Notes under the pieces: model-generated | What the model was told of the DNA's origin: nothing | Databases searched by the model: none | The model's input: only the letters and a program-made list of their open reading frames with translations | Shown here: piece after piece, positions 35,311 through 46,375 of the stretch | Layout: each line of letters opens with the position of its first letter | How positions within the stretch are numbered: position 1 is the stretch's first letter | Assembly: GCA_026182355.1 (NCBI GenBank) | Contig: JAPFBL010000170.1 | Coordinates: forward strand, 630,001-694,000 | Reading direction: 5' to 3' | Origin: Hermatobates lingyangjiaoensis | Taxonomy: Eukaryota > Arthropoda > Insecta > Hemiptera > Hermatobatidae | DNA: 64,000 nt | Translations under genes and position numbers: made by a program

Positions 35311-37546
35311 AGAGGTGGTTAGGTGTGTTTAGAGGTACTTTATAAATCATTTAGTAAAATGGGTGATTTCCGTAAATATAACTGATGACTGATGCAATTA
35401 ATTTTAAGAATCTTATGTTTTTTTTTATTTTCATAGTAGTCCTCCCTTCTGAAGAGTCACAAGATAATGACTAAGATGGTAAAATTGCTGAATTTGATTT
35501 TTTTTTTCCATTTTCGTAATATTGTGTGTGAGTAGTCAGAGGGTAAAACAGTAATAATGTAGGCTTACTGAATTAGTAAATCTTTTTTTATTTTCATAAT
35601 AGTAGTATTATCTTAGTCAAAACGAAAAGATAAATACGATAAGCTTGCTAAATTTGATAAACATTTTCTTTTTCATAGTATTCTTTTGAATATATTCGAA
35701 ACGTGAACTGCATTGCAATAAATTTTCTAAATTTTATATTTTTTTTTATTTTTAAAGACGTTTCATGAAAATAATCAAAAATTATGACTAATATGGTACG
35801 TTTCCTTAATTTGATAATTTTTCTCCATTCTCATAGTGTTTGTCTGAGTAATCTATGCGTGAACAGTAATATTGTAGGTTTGCTGAATTTATCTTTTTAT
35901 ATTTTGATGGTATTCCTGTTAGAATAGTCAAAACGACAAGGAAAATACAATAAGCTTGCCAAATTTAATAAAGTTATTTATTCACCTTCTTAGTATTCGT
36001 GTGAGAATAGTCAATGGTGAATAGCAATTCACTAAATTTGCATAATTTTATAAAAATTTTTACTTTCATAGAATTGTTTGAGAGATAGCCAAATATAGAA
36101 CACTAATAATGTGAGGCCTATATGTTGTATATGTAACTTTGTGCACTGTCACTGGCAACCTAATCTAAATCCGTAATCTTCCCAAATCTCAAACACAATT
36201 CAGTGGTTAGAAGGTTGAAATCAGAACAAGATGCTAGCAAGATATATATTTATATTAATAAACAGTTAATATGCTCCTTTCATACACATTTACAAATTAC
36301 ATTAATACATAAAATAATACATGATTTGTTTAAATCAATATTATAATACAATATATCACCCATTTATGATACATCACATTCGTTAATATACTCTTTGATT
36401 AGTTCAAAGTAGTAAATTTAAAATACACCTATCAAATAGAACAAGTCAAGTTACCCTTGAGGTATTCTTCGAAACCACTTATTTTTACAAACAATTCAGC
36501 CAACATTTTGAAAACTTTAGATATACAACAACGGGCACAATATATACAACTCTTTGAACAAAGTTTGAACAGGTTTCATTAAAAAGATATATATGTTAGG
36601 TATCTTTTAAGAGAAAATTATTTATAAAATATTAATTTTTATTACAACAGAGGTGCTTTATGTTTATAATAAAAAAGAAAAACTAAACATTTTGAGAAAT
36701 AAAATAACATTAACATTTTATGTCCACTATTAATATAAACTGGGATTATTTAGGATATCCTTGATTTAGAGGTAACCTTGGAGATGCTCACCTTTAGTAT
36801 TCAACAAGTCATTCCCCAATGTGGATATACTTACTAACCAAATCAACATCTATCAACTTTACAGATTCGAACTCATCTCCTTCTCCTTATAACGACTAAG
36901 TCGAAATATTAAGTGAGTTCTGTGTTGTCCCTACGTGTTCGTTTATTTTAATCATTTTATATATATATATATAAATTGATAAAAAGAACACAATGAAATA
37001 AAGAGAAACTCACTACTATATTTCGATGGCGTTGTCTGCCTTCGGAGCAACTCGTTTCTATGGTCCTGATGATGAGGCCATCGTAATATAGTAGTGAGTT
37101 TCTCTGTATTATTGTGTGTTCTTTTTGTCAATATAGCAATATCGTTTATTTAGTTTGTGGAATCGTTGTATTTAATTCCATTGATCCTAATGATATCACG
37201 TCTAAATATTTTTTTAAAATGGATACCGGTATATTGTTCCTTTCAACTCTTTCCTGATGATACTTAAACCGAAAACAAGACATTACAAATGTCTGTTTCT
37301 TTCAATTATTGTTTTTTACAGTTTACTTTTCTACTTTACATTTCATTTTCGATTTTATGTTTTTTTTAATAATTAAGTATATATATAAAGAAGAATCGTA
37401 GGATGATGAGCGAGAAAGACCCTTTTCAATATTTCGATATAAGTCATAATCACGATGAGATGTTCAAGCTTGAATGGTAAACCAAGACTTCTTGGTATTT
37501 TTATATGTATTTTGATGATTAATTAAAACAAACCGTTTAATTTTGT
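35200..37546 (-). repeat. Right arm of the giant foldback
   Basis: Mirror of the left arm, slightly longer because of extra degenerate GAATAGTC-type repeats at 35550-35990. It contains the mirrored FB-B palindrome at 36970-37120. Confidence 0.8.
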
Positions 37547-37555
37547 TATACATCC

Positions 37556-37556
<1 letters not shown>

Positions 37557-37610
<54 letters not shown>
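37557..37610. repeat. (TA)n microsatellite
   Basis: About 50 bp of TA joining the giant foldback to the next element. Confidence 0.95.
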
Positions 37611-37613
<3 letters not shown>

Positions 37614-37860
37614 ACTTTAAATTACACAAAGCACGACACAGAAAAGAGAATACAAAGAAAACTTACAGAATTCAATATTTCGAACTGTTGTTCGTCATCA
37701 GGAGAGTAGACTAGTAGAGAGGACGAAGACTAGTGAGAGAGATCTCCCCACGTCGAAGAACGGAGCGCGAATGAAGAAATAAAGAGTCAACCGAAGAGAG
37801 CAGCACTAGCGTATATATATATATATATATACACTAGTAAATTCTCGACCGTGTGACAGA
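37611..37860 (-). mobile_element. FB-I-type element with hammerhead-like core
   Basis: The minus-strand core at 37678-37701 reads CTGATGA, C, stem GAAC/GTTC with loop AACA, GAAA, a clear example of the shared motif. GC-rich GAGAGAGATC and (TA)n segments follow at 37740-37830. Confidence 0.65.
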
Positions 37861-37980
37861 TTACAACTAAAAAATGATAGATCGGGATGCGGTCAGTTTC
37901 TTCCACTTTCAATTCAAACTCTCATTGCCATAGGCACTAAACTGACCGCATCCCGATCTATCATTTTTTAGTTGTGTATG
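37861..37980. repeat. Palindrome between (TA)n tracts
   Basis: AACTAAAAAATGATAGATCG and CGGGATGCGGTCAGTTT on the left are mirrored on the right. The centre holds CTTTCAATTCAAACTCTC, similar to the FB-C interior. Arms about 45 bp. Confidence 0.8.
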
Positions 37981-38113
37981 TATATATATATATATATATA
38001 AGCAATGAAACGATTCCACCAACTAAATAACCTGGATCCATAAAAAAATACACACTTGAAATAAATAGTGAGTCCTGTGATTTTCTTTATGTGTGTTCTT
38101 TTTTGTGTTTTTA

Positions 38114-38115
<2 letters not shown>

Positions 38116-38163
<48 letters not shown>

Positions 38164-38289
38164 AAATAAAAAACGAAGGAAACACACAGAAAGACACAGA
38201 CATAACTCACATCGATATTTCGACAATCGTCGTCATCAGGAGGTGCGAAGAGCGAAGAGCGAAGAGTCCCGCAGGAAGACAGGGCGGTA

Positions 38290-38340
<51 letters not shown>
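38116..38340. mobile_element. FB-I half element between two long (TA)n tracts
   Basis: TA tracts at 38116-38162 and 38294-38340 enclose GAAGGAAACACACAGAAAG, GACATAACTCACATCG and the minus-strand core at 38218-38239 (CTGATGA, C, GAC/GTC, GAAA), then GCGAAGAGTCCCGCAGG. The palindromic version is at 47970-48150. ORFs here (poly-YI) are translations of (TA)n. Confidence 0.8.
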
Positions 38341-38346
<6 letters not shown>

Positions 38347-38850
38347 CAAAATAAAAGTTTATAGGTCTCAGTCAGTTCTTCAGGTTCAAATTAAACTCTC
38401 ACTGCCAACGTTTCGGTTTTTATTTAAAACATTTTTCATACGCCTACAAAAACAGGAATTTACGAAATAATGATTCATTCAAAAATTAAACAAACAGAAA
38501 AAGCGCAAATAGTTACAAACAAGAAAATACAACAAAAATTTTACAATAGGTTAATGAGAGAAGTTAGAGAAGTATAAAATTTCAAGTTCTCTCAATGTAA
38601 TCTTAAGTTCTCTCACTAACCTATAATCAAAATGTTTATTGCATTTTCTTATTTGCGCTTTTTTTTCTGTTTGTTTGATTTATGAATGGTTGTATTATTT
38701 CTTCTGTTTTGTAGGCCTATGATAAAGGTTTTAAATAAAAACCGAAACGTTGGCAATGAGAGTTTAATGTGAACCTGAAGAACTCATCGAGTCCCGATAA
38801 ACTTTTATTTTGTTTCTACTTCACGGTCGATACTTTTATCAATAAACATT
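38341..38850. mobile_element. FB-C foldback element, longest copy
   Basis: Inverted arms with TTCTTCAGGTTCAAATTAAA, CTGCCAACGTTTCGGTTT and TTTGCGCTTTTT-type segments, centred near 38590. The tail TTTCTACTTCACGGTCGATACT, abbreviated here, runs to ATCAATAA. Shorter derivatives lie at 49095-49205, 54770-54870 and 57984-58290. Confidence 0.85.
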
Positions 38851-38857
38851 TGATGTG

Positions 38858-39250
38858 ATTCATGATCAAACCACAATATGTAATGGGAAAACAAGACTAA
38901 GATATTTCAACCGTAACAAGCGGTCTTCGTCAGAGTCAGAAACCCAACTGAAACACTAAATGCAGAAAACATCTGGTGAGGGGTTGAGAAGAGTGGGAGG
39001 GAAGAATGGTATTTTAAAAGGGTGAAAGCACAGGAAAGGACTAATGTCCAGAAAGGGATGTTTGGGGAAACAAAGGAGTACAGTACGAAAGAGTAAAATA
39101 CTATCCGCTAGCTGTCACCCTCTTAGAAGAGGCTTTGCCCTCGTAACGGAAGTATCAAAGATCCCATTTCCCATTTTTCCCATTTCTTATTGTGGTTGGA
39201 TCATTGATTGTTATTTCACATGTTTATGTGAAATCTTTATATATATATAA
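38858..39250 (-). mobile_element. FB-D element, long internal form
   Basis: The left arm (38858-38960) is the minus copy of CTGACGA, A, GACCG/CGGTT, GAAA. The interior of about 200 bp is GC-richer and not palindromic. The right end CATTTCTTATTGTGG through TTTATGTGAAATCTT matches the end of the FB-D palindrome at 49020-49085. Confidence 0.7.
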
Positions 39251-40141
39251 TGTAATAATCAAATTAGTTGTTGCACTTTTAATTAATAAAAATTACATAA
39301 GCGAAATTAGTCATCAATTAATGCCTAAGTATACAATTCCTACTGACTTACAGCAGGAATGCTTGTTCAATTTAAACATAAAATATATATATACATATAT
39401 AAAAAAACCTGGGATGTTGGTGGAAAAAGACGACTAAAGACGCAAGAAAAGTGAAAATTCCGATAAATTATTTATTGAAATTACTCGCTTTCTTGGGAAG
39501 ATTATTACTGTGAATTCAATAACTATTCATTCATCTCAACTATCTTATATATAACTAAAAAAAAATACATATACACATATAATGCGTTATGTTTTACTTA
39601 AATATAAAAAAAAACCTAAATAAGAATGCCTTAATCCCCTAGTACTTGCGTGCTTTTGAACTTGAAATTCCCCCTTTATGATCATTTGTATTTTAGACAT
39701 ATTCTGAGCATAACCACAAAGTGATTGAAACTCGTATATTAGTTGTAAAGCAAATTTGTATGAAAATTTGTTGTTTACCCTTTTATCCTTATTACCACAA
39801 TTGCTTATGTTAGCTGAGTCAAATAGTTTTTACAAGGTCAGTTAATTGAGACAGGAAAATAATGTTAACTGCATACTATAATTATAGGCAAATACAGCAT
39901 TTCAGCCCTAAATTTTAAACATTATTTACAGAGTCAAAATAGCTTTTCATTGCAATTGGTCAATAATTTATTTACATTACAATCAATCAAAAAATCTACT
40001 TATTAAAATGGATTTTTTAAAGGTTTGATAATAGGTCAAATTATAGAAAAGTTAACTTAACTCGAACTTTGTTTATTTCCATAACATTTCAATTTAAATT
40101 TGGTTTAAAACTAGAGTGGTTAATTCAAGAATCTAGTATAC
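39251..40141. other. AT-rich gap, probable intron or 3' flank
   Basis: No gene or repeat family recognised. If the minus-strand spectrin gene continues, this is its intron. No exon-like frame was seen. Confidence 0.35.
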
Positions 40142-40309
40142 CTGTATTGTCTCTAGCTTGGCCTGGAGGTCGTTCTGCGAGGCGTTGGTCAGGTCGGAAC
40201 AGTGACCTAATCTGGTAGTCATATTGTCTGACCATTGACGTACTTCGCGTACGCTGGCATCCAGTTCAGCGTGTTTGTTCACATACTGCTGCCATCGGCT
40301 TGAAAAGTC
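40142..40309 (-). CDS. Spectrin-repeat exon (56 codons), minus strand
   Basis: Minus-strand acceptor GTCATAG at 40310-40311 and donor GTATAC after 40142, phase 0 at both ends. Frame: DFSSRWQQYVNKHAELD, then VREVRQWSDNMTTRLG, then LTNASQNDLQAKLETIQ. Aligns by eye to 27748-27915 at the same position in the spectrin repeat and with the same length. No stop codons. Distinctly GC-richer than its surroundings. Confidence 0.82.
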
Positions 40310-40819
40310 CTATGACAAAAGACAGCTACCTTAGTTAGTCAATATAACTGGCACAAATATCTAGTTAGCCTGGTAGTACATGCAATATATCAGTTTCATA
40401 AAAAGCATTGATTAAACATTTATAAATTCATAATAAATGTAATAATATATATTCCTTATTTTGGAATAAGAAAGAAAAAAAGTAAGGGCACAAATGACTA
40501 TCGTTGAAACGGGCTTTAAGAAGTCATATGCGTGCATCTTCTGAACTTCTAAAAGCAACAAGGGGAGTAACATTAGGGATCTGTTTAATAATCTGGAAAT
40601 ACTTCTATAAAATATTTATCAGAAATTCAACAGCTTCTTTTAATTTAAATCGGACATTCAAGCCGACGTTTCGCTTTATTTAAAATAATTGATTAGCGCA
40701 TTTGAGATTTTCCTATTAGTTTCATTTCTCAATCACTAGCTGTGTGACATCTGATTCTAGTATTCTAGTGGAATATAATCACAAAAAAAAAACTGAAAAG
40801 GTTTTTGATTACTACTCAC
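40310..40819. other. Minus-strand intron
   Basis: AT-rich. A scrap at 40660-40690 contains GCCGACGTTTCGC, reminiscent of the FB-C/FB-G core (GAAACGTCGGC on the minus strand) without its CTGANGA half. Confidence 0.4.
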
Positions 40820-40963
40820 CTTTACCTTAATGCAAATCTGTCGGTATTTATGCTGCAACTCAGTAATATGAGGACTCCTTGCAGATGGTTTATGCAACTG
40901 TTGCGCTTTCTCAGTCTGTGAGTCGATTTCCAATTCTTTAGCACCCACTTCCTCTTGAAGATT
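40820..40963 (-). CDS. Spectrin-repeat exon (48 codons), minus strand
   Basis: Acceptor TTTTGTTAG and donor GTGAGT, phase 0. Frame: NLQEEVGAKELEIDSQTEKA, then HKPSARSPHITELQHKY, RQICIKVK. The 'EV-AKE-EID' helix followed by 'HI-EL--KY' is typical of a nesprin-type repeat boundary. Open and with good splice sites. Confidence 0.8.
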
Positions 40964-41036
40964 CTAACAAAACATGAACATTAAATTATTTCCTGGCACA
41001 TTTACATCAAATGTTAAATATTGATATCTTCAGTAC

Positions 41037-41080
41037 CTTTAAGATGTCCAGCTGATTGCGTTTCTCTTGAAGTGTTGGCT
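41037..41080 (-). CDS. Partial spectrin-repeat exon, minus strand
   Basis: Minus-strand frame PTLQEKRNQLDILK followed by donor GTACTG, joining in frame to the exon at 40963. The 5' part is missing: from about 41085 the sequence turns into unrelated AT-rich DNA and then the 78-bp array, so the exon is truncated or its acceptor is non-obvious (CTTAAAG at 41080). Confidence 0.6.
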
Positions 41081-41164
41081 TTAAGTATTATAAATGTAAT
41101 TTTTATCTACGTACGTTACAATGCTAACAACGTCTATATCGTCATCTTTCATCTTTATTGCTAT

Positions 41165-41860
41165 CTTTAGGCTACAATTCTTAGCAATTTCAATCATATC
41201 GCACTTTCAGTTTATTTCTAAATAATGTTGAAAAAATGTAACATACTTGACTAGTTACTACCATTTTTCAATCATAGCGCAGTTTGAGTACACGTGTACA
41301 AAAAGTTTAAAAAAACTACCAAAGTTGACTAGTTCCAACCTGTCTTCAATGATATCACACTTTTAGTACATATTTCCATAATGTTGAAAAAGAGTAACAA
41401 AGTTGACTAGTTATTGCCATTTTTCAATCATAGCGCAGTTTGAGTACACGTGTACAAAAAGTTCAAAAAAACTACCAAAGTTGACTAGTTACTACCAGTT
41501 TTCAAACACTATTGAAATTTTAGTACACGTATACAAAAAGTTGAAAAAATGTAAAAATTTGACTAGTTACTAAATGTTTTCAATCATATCGCACTTTTAG
41601 TACACTTGTACGAAAAGTTGAAAAAATGTAACAAAGTTGACTAGTTACTACTTTTTTTCAATCCTATCCTATTAGTACATATTTTAGGATATGTACATAA
41701 TGTTATTTTTTAGTTTATTTTAGTTTATTTGTACATAATGTTGAAAAAATGTAACATAGTTGACTAGTTACTACCGATTTTCAATCTTATTGTATCATTT
41801 TTCAAGGTTTTGCACAAGTGTACTAATCGTGTGATATGATTGAAGACAGGTAGTAACTGG
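41165..41860. repeat. 78-bp tandem satellite
   Basis: GACTAGTTAC or GACTAGTTCC recurs at 41249, 41327, 41405, 41483, 41561 and 41639 (exactly 78 bp apart) and at 41762 (one longer step). Each unit contains CAATCATA, an AGTACAC-type block and a GTTGAAAAAATGTAAC-like block. Units are moderately diverged, so the array is old. Confidence 0.9.
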
Positions 41861-41889
41861 TCATGATTTTTCATTACATTTATAAACTT

Positions 41890-42120
41890 TTTACTTTACC
41901 ATAAGTAAAGTATAGAGATCGTGAAAAAATTCGATCTCGAGATTTTGACGGAATTACTTGTTTTGAGGTCCCAGAAGTCGTTTTATGAAGTTTTTTCGAT
42001 GATGTCTGTGTGTGTGTGTGGGTGGGTGGTTGGGCGGGTGGGATGGTGGGTGGTTGGGTGAGTGTGTTAGCATTGCTTCTTATAATGCTACGGTCCAGAA
42101 TCTTTGATAGATCAAGTTGA
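41890..42120. other. G-rich tract (quadruplex candidate) in a repeat-like block
   Basis: (TG)n at 42005-42020, then GGGTGGGTGGTTGGGCGGG and GGTGGGTGGTTGGGTG up to 42060. Many runs of three G close together suit a G-quadruplex on the plus strand. The flank GAGATCGTGAAAAAATTCG looks mobile-element-like but is not assigned. Confidence 0.6.
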
Positions 42121-44940
42121 TATTTTACACAAAAATGGGCCTCAAAGGGAGGAGGGCCCTATTGTTTGGGAAGAATTATGCATGATGGGAAAGTCACTTT
42201 TTTTCCCAAAAACCATTTTTTAGAAAACATTTATTTCTCCTAAACTGATAACCCTAGAGTTTTGAAATTTTGACATTATCTTTGAGGTTACAAATGCAAC
42301 AAACGAAAAATATATTCAGAATTTTAAAACAACGGGAAATATTTTTATTCAATAAAATGTAAACATTTTGACTTATAATTCAATCTCAAAGCTTGTGAGA
42401 GTGATACAAGCCATACCGTTTGACGGATCAAAATGAAACTATGCTTAAAAATAGAACATTGTATGGAAAATGATTTGAGATAATTTTTTTTAAAATTACA
42501 TTCACCAAAGGGGTGTTATATTAAGTTTTCTGTTTTCAGAAAATGTTTTTTTGACGCTAAACGGCTCATTAAAAAATAATACAAATTTGACCAAAAATGG
42601 AACAAAAAATTAGCAATACATAAAAAAAAAATCATTAAGTTTCAATTACGGGAAAGAGCAATAACACTATAAAAACTGTTTGTTTATCCTAGACTAAGAG
42701 GTCGAATTTTTGATATTTTTTTTACAATGTTTACATTGACTTAGAAATTTTTTGAGTGAATCCACTGAGATAAAATTGATATTTATAAAGGAACAATTTA
42801 AATAGTTTATTGACTTATACGAGATGTAAGAGGAATAATATTGTTACATGTAAAAAAATCACCGCCAATAAACATAATAAATTACCTTTGTCTTCCATGG
42901 CATGATGGATTTGTCTCATAAAATGCTTTAATAAATATATATATTGCACTCTTGAGCAAAACTTAATATCAGTTACAATTACATTATCATTGTGAATGTA
43001 GTACCTTTCCATGATATTGAAATTTAACGAGTGGACTCTTTCCTCAAGAAAGAGGACTTATGTTTGTTGAGAGATATCCAGTTTTTTTTTACAATTCTAG
43101 GCTAATAGTTCATATTTATTATTTTCAAAAATTAGAAGCTCCCAACTATAAAAGATTTAAATTATATTGAATAGCTGGCTTTTACTTCGATTTGAGTATG
43201 TAAACTGGCTAATTACTAATATATTTTTTCTCAATATACATTCATAGCAAACTTTAACAGAGTACAGGAGGCCGGAAAAGGATAACACTCACTCAGAAAA
43301 AATTCGTATATATGTTATTTGACAAAGGGGAAGGAAAATTATCTTATTAAATACTAAGAAGCCATAAAATTCCCAGTATAATAATTCTATAAAAAACCAA
43401 TAATGTAAAAGATAATTCAAAATTGAAATCTTTCGTTTAGAGATTAATAAATGAATTATCGTACATCTTTAATTATAAATCACCTTAAAACAACATTTTC
43501 TTTGCTGTTTATGATGTTTTTCAGCGTAAAAAAGGGTATTTTCCTGTTTTAAATTTGAAAATTTTACTTTAATATTCAATGTAGAAGGATGTCAAGTAAA
43601 CGACGTAAGAAATCCACTGGCTATTTGAACAAAAGCCATGTTCTCTTGTAGGAGAATATTTCGTATCAAGAAATGTTCACTTTGGTTTTTCAAAAATGTT
43701 ATTATTGCTGTAGTTATACTAATGAAATTATTTGCATCAGCTGTGTGATGTACAAAAATAAGCTTATATATTGATATGTCCTTCAATCACTATCTGTACT
43801 ACCTCAATAATGAAAGACTAATAATCATATCCCATTTAGATGTTTACATTATGTTTAAATGAGACGTTATGTGTTATATACTCAAGAAATTTGATATTAA
43901 CTTACTTATAGTGAAGTTGAGTGTAGGCCACTTCAGATTTTTGAATGTTAACGTATTATCAAAGGCAAATCTTACGACCGCCCCAGGTGGTAAAAATAGT
44001 TTCTATATCACTGAAGTAACCAATAATGGGATGCTAACACAGTAAGGGACAAGTACTTTGATGAAGTAATTTTAATCTCATTAAATAACTTATATTTGAC
44101 TTTATATAGTCAAATTTTATTAAATATCCTTCAATTAATTGAAGGATATTTAATTATTTTAAATAATTACAATTATGGGAAACGAACCTCGAGACGCTTG
44201 TACACGGCAGACTTCTATAACGTTTATTTTAATAAACGCTTATTTTAAATTGATAATTTCATTTAGATTACATAGATTTAAGGTCAAGTGATCTTAATCA
44301 TAAAATGAGAAATAAGTATTGAATTGAAGTACGATTATTAGAAAACTTAAATATCTTTATTCATTAAGCACAAGAGAAAATACTAGAACATTGTGATGAA
44401 TGAAGACACTAATATGACAACCGGAACCTAATGGAATGAGAATAGATTTCTCTAGCATCTTTAATTAAGTTTAAACTTAAAGACGTCAGTCACTTAAGAT
44501 ATATTTAAGTTTATTAAAACGCTCAAAGATTTAAATAAGTAAATGATAATAATAAATAATACACTTTTTTTTTAACGTTACCATGATAAAATGATTTTTT
44601 TCAAGTCTTATAATAATCACAAAATAATTTAATTGTCAATGAGTTTGATAATATGTTCATTTATTGCAGTGGTAGTTTACAATTCACCAGGATTTTTTTT
44701 TTTTAATATTTTTAGTTAGTATTAAAGAAATAATTATTTTGCATTGAGTCGCAAGATCAGACAAATTCTTGCAAAAGGTTTTAGATTTCAAATCTTGATA
44801 GAAGAATATATTAACATTTTTAATTAGATTTATTATTTTGCAATTAATAAATATTTATGATTCTAATATTAGGAAAAGTTTGAGTTTAAAGTTAACAAAA
44901 AAAAAAATTTTTTTTTAAGGATAGAAATTACAAAAATGTT
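42121..44940. other. AT-rich non-coding region
   Basis: Nothing recognised beyond poly(T)/poly(A) stretches and a short inverted repeat at 44110-44160 (ATATCCTTCAATTAATTGAA centre). ORFs here are AT-rich and match no family I know. Confidence 0.4.
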
Positions 44941-44959
44941 TTTTTTTTCTCCTTTATGA

Positions 44960-45310
44960 AATAGCTTGCGAGCAGGTGGAGATACAACTGAAGCGTGAGT
45001 GAGTGAGTAGATTCGGAGGGGCGGACAGGTGAGAAAACAGCCAATAGAATCGATAACGTTCGGAAATCACCCCAGTTAGGGTGAAAGTTATTGGTGAGAA
45101 TTCGGCTGGAGGCAGGGTTGCAGGAGGATGTAGGAGGCATCGTCCGAATTTCCGAACTGGTTCGATAACTGCCGATCCAATCACCTGTTGGGAGGAGGGG
45201 TGCAGCCCTCTTGTCGGTCATTCTGACCTATGACAAGGGACTTCATTCGAACTGACTTCATTCAGCTTCCCCTACACACCTGTTCATTCTCGCACTTTAG
45301 TCTCAAACAT
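44960..45310. promoter_or_regulatory. GC-richer island with CCAAT boxes, possible promoter
   Basis: About half G+C in an AT-rich region. CCAAT motifs occur at about 45040 (AGCCAATAG) and 45176 (ATCCAATCACC), ATTGG at 45090, and ATCGATAACG at 45052, similar to an insect DREF site. Minus ORFs cover it but resemble nothing. Could be a promoter/first-exon region or an old repeat. Confidence 0.25.
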
Positions 45311-45705
45311 TAATCAGTGAAAAAAAATCTATTTTAGTCGAATAAATCACGAAAACTTTTTTATATCGCTGAAGTTTTAACAATATCATTAATCACTTAA
45401 TTCCAAGATATTAAATTGAACAAATGACTTATACCAACATGACAGCTTATATAAACATTATTACCCATTGACCGCTAACTGAAGTGTATTATTATTATAT
45501 TATTAGGATTAGTATTAGAATTACAGTTTTAACGAGTATTACTGGTATTCTATGCATTAGTGTTATTATTATTTCATAGTAGAATAATTAATTTATAGTT
45601 TACTAACAGCAGTAATCTATTAGTTATATATATGTTACTATTTTTTATTTTATTGTTTAAACTGATCCCCTAGTGGGTGATAACGTGAGACGTTTACCGG
45701 CTTTT
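45311..45705. other. AT-rich gap
   Basis: TTATTATTAT-type low-complexity sequence; nothing else seen. Confidence 0.4.
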
Positions 45706-45948
45706 TGTTTGATCAGTGATTCTACATTGGGAGTCTTAAATTTTCTTTAACTCAAGTGCATTTCGAATAGGGAATTTTAAAGAGTACATGACATCGTATA
45801 GGCTCGGGACCGACGGTTTAACGTCCTCTCTAAGGGACGACGTACTCGGATTTATTCACCTCCCGCGTGAATAAATCGAGGGCCAGGTGGGAATCGAACT
45901 CCTGACTACCAGCCTAGAGGTGAGTACGTTAACTACTGAGCTCTATGT
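45706..45948 (-). mobile_element. SINE, minus-strand copy
   Basis: Reverse copy of the 10717 SINE lacking its far 3' end. B box complement GGAATCGAACTCC at 45890-45902, A box complement TAACTACTGAGCT at 45930-45942, and the TTTAACGTCC motif at 45817. Confidence 0.85.
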
Positions 45949-46375
45949 AGTTAGTTAGTTAAAAATGGCCCCTATATATGTTACTATAATTTATTAATGT
46001 GCTAACGGGGAAAATCCTGGTGAAGACGAACTAGTATCCCTAGGCCTTAAAGAGCTTAGTTCTCTCTGTACAGTTACCCCAGCAATGTATAACTTGAGTA
46101 CATACCGATAATAAAGATTCATTCATCCCCATTAACTTTCCTTCAAAGAGTTTTAAATGGAACGTTCCGTTATTTAAATAGTCAATCTTGGTTTACATAT
46201 CTTTATATTGACTAACATACACAAGATTCATAAGTGTAATGTATGGCGTACAATTAATCAAATTAATAAAAACTGTAATGGCGTGCACTCAACTTTACTA
46301 TAAGTATATATTATATTAAAATTGTAGATAGTTAGTTTAGTTTTGGTTCTGTTTTAATATATCTATCGTGTAGTC
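45949..46375. other. Non-coding gap
   Basis: Includes a short GC-richer segment (46010-46080) of unknown origin. No gene seen. Confidence 0.3.

Larger units (their letters stand above)
28602..37546. mobile_element. Giant foldback repeat (about 9 kb) with tandem-repeat core
   Basis: The left arm (28602-~30640) and right arm (~35200-37546) are inverted copies. For example AAACGGTTTGTTTTAATTAA at the left outer edge is mirrored at the right edge, and TCCTTCTCCTTATAACG at 36881 is mirrored at 29255. Identity is very high in the outer 1.5 kb and drops toward the core. The arms differ by small indels (for example about 34 bp near 29780 vs 36370). Both outer ends abut (TA)n. The core is a ~315-bp tandem array. 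No coding frame. The architecture recalls foldback elements with long tandem-repeat TIRs, but I cannot assign a superfamily and see no clear target-site duplication. Confidence 0.85.

Noticed and set aside
28602..37546. Palindrome as a simple assembly or foldback-read artefact
   Set aside because: The arms differ by substitutions and a ~34-bp indel, the flanks are not mirrored, and the core is asymmetric. An artefact would mirror everything. Read support is still worth checking.
37968..38470. ORFs with long Tyr-Ile runs
   Set aside because: They translate (TA)n microsatellites inside foldback elements.
44928..45221. 97-codon minus ORF as a gene
   Set aside because: The GC-richer island leaves several frames open. 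Composition is Pro/Ser/Leu without a domain, and there is no clear splice context.
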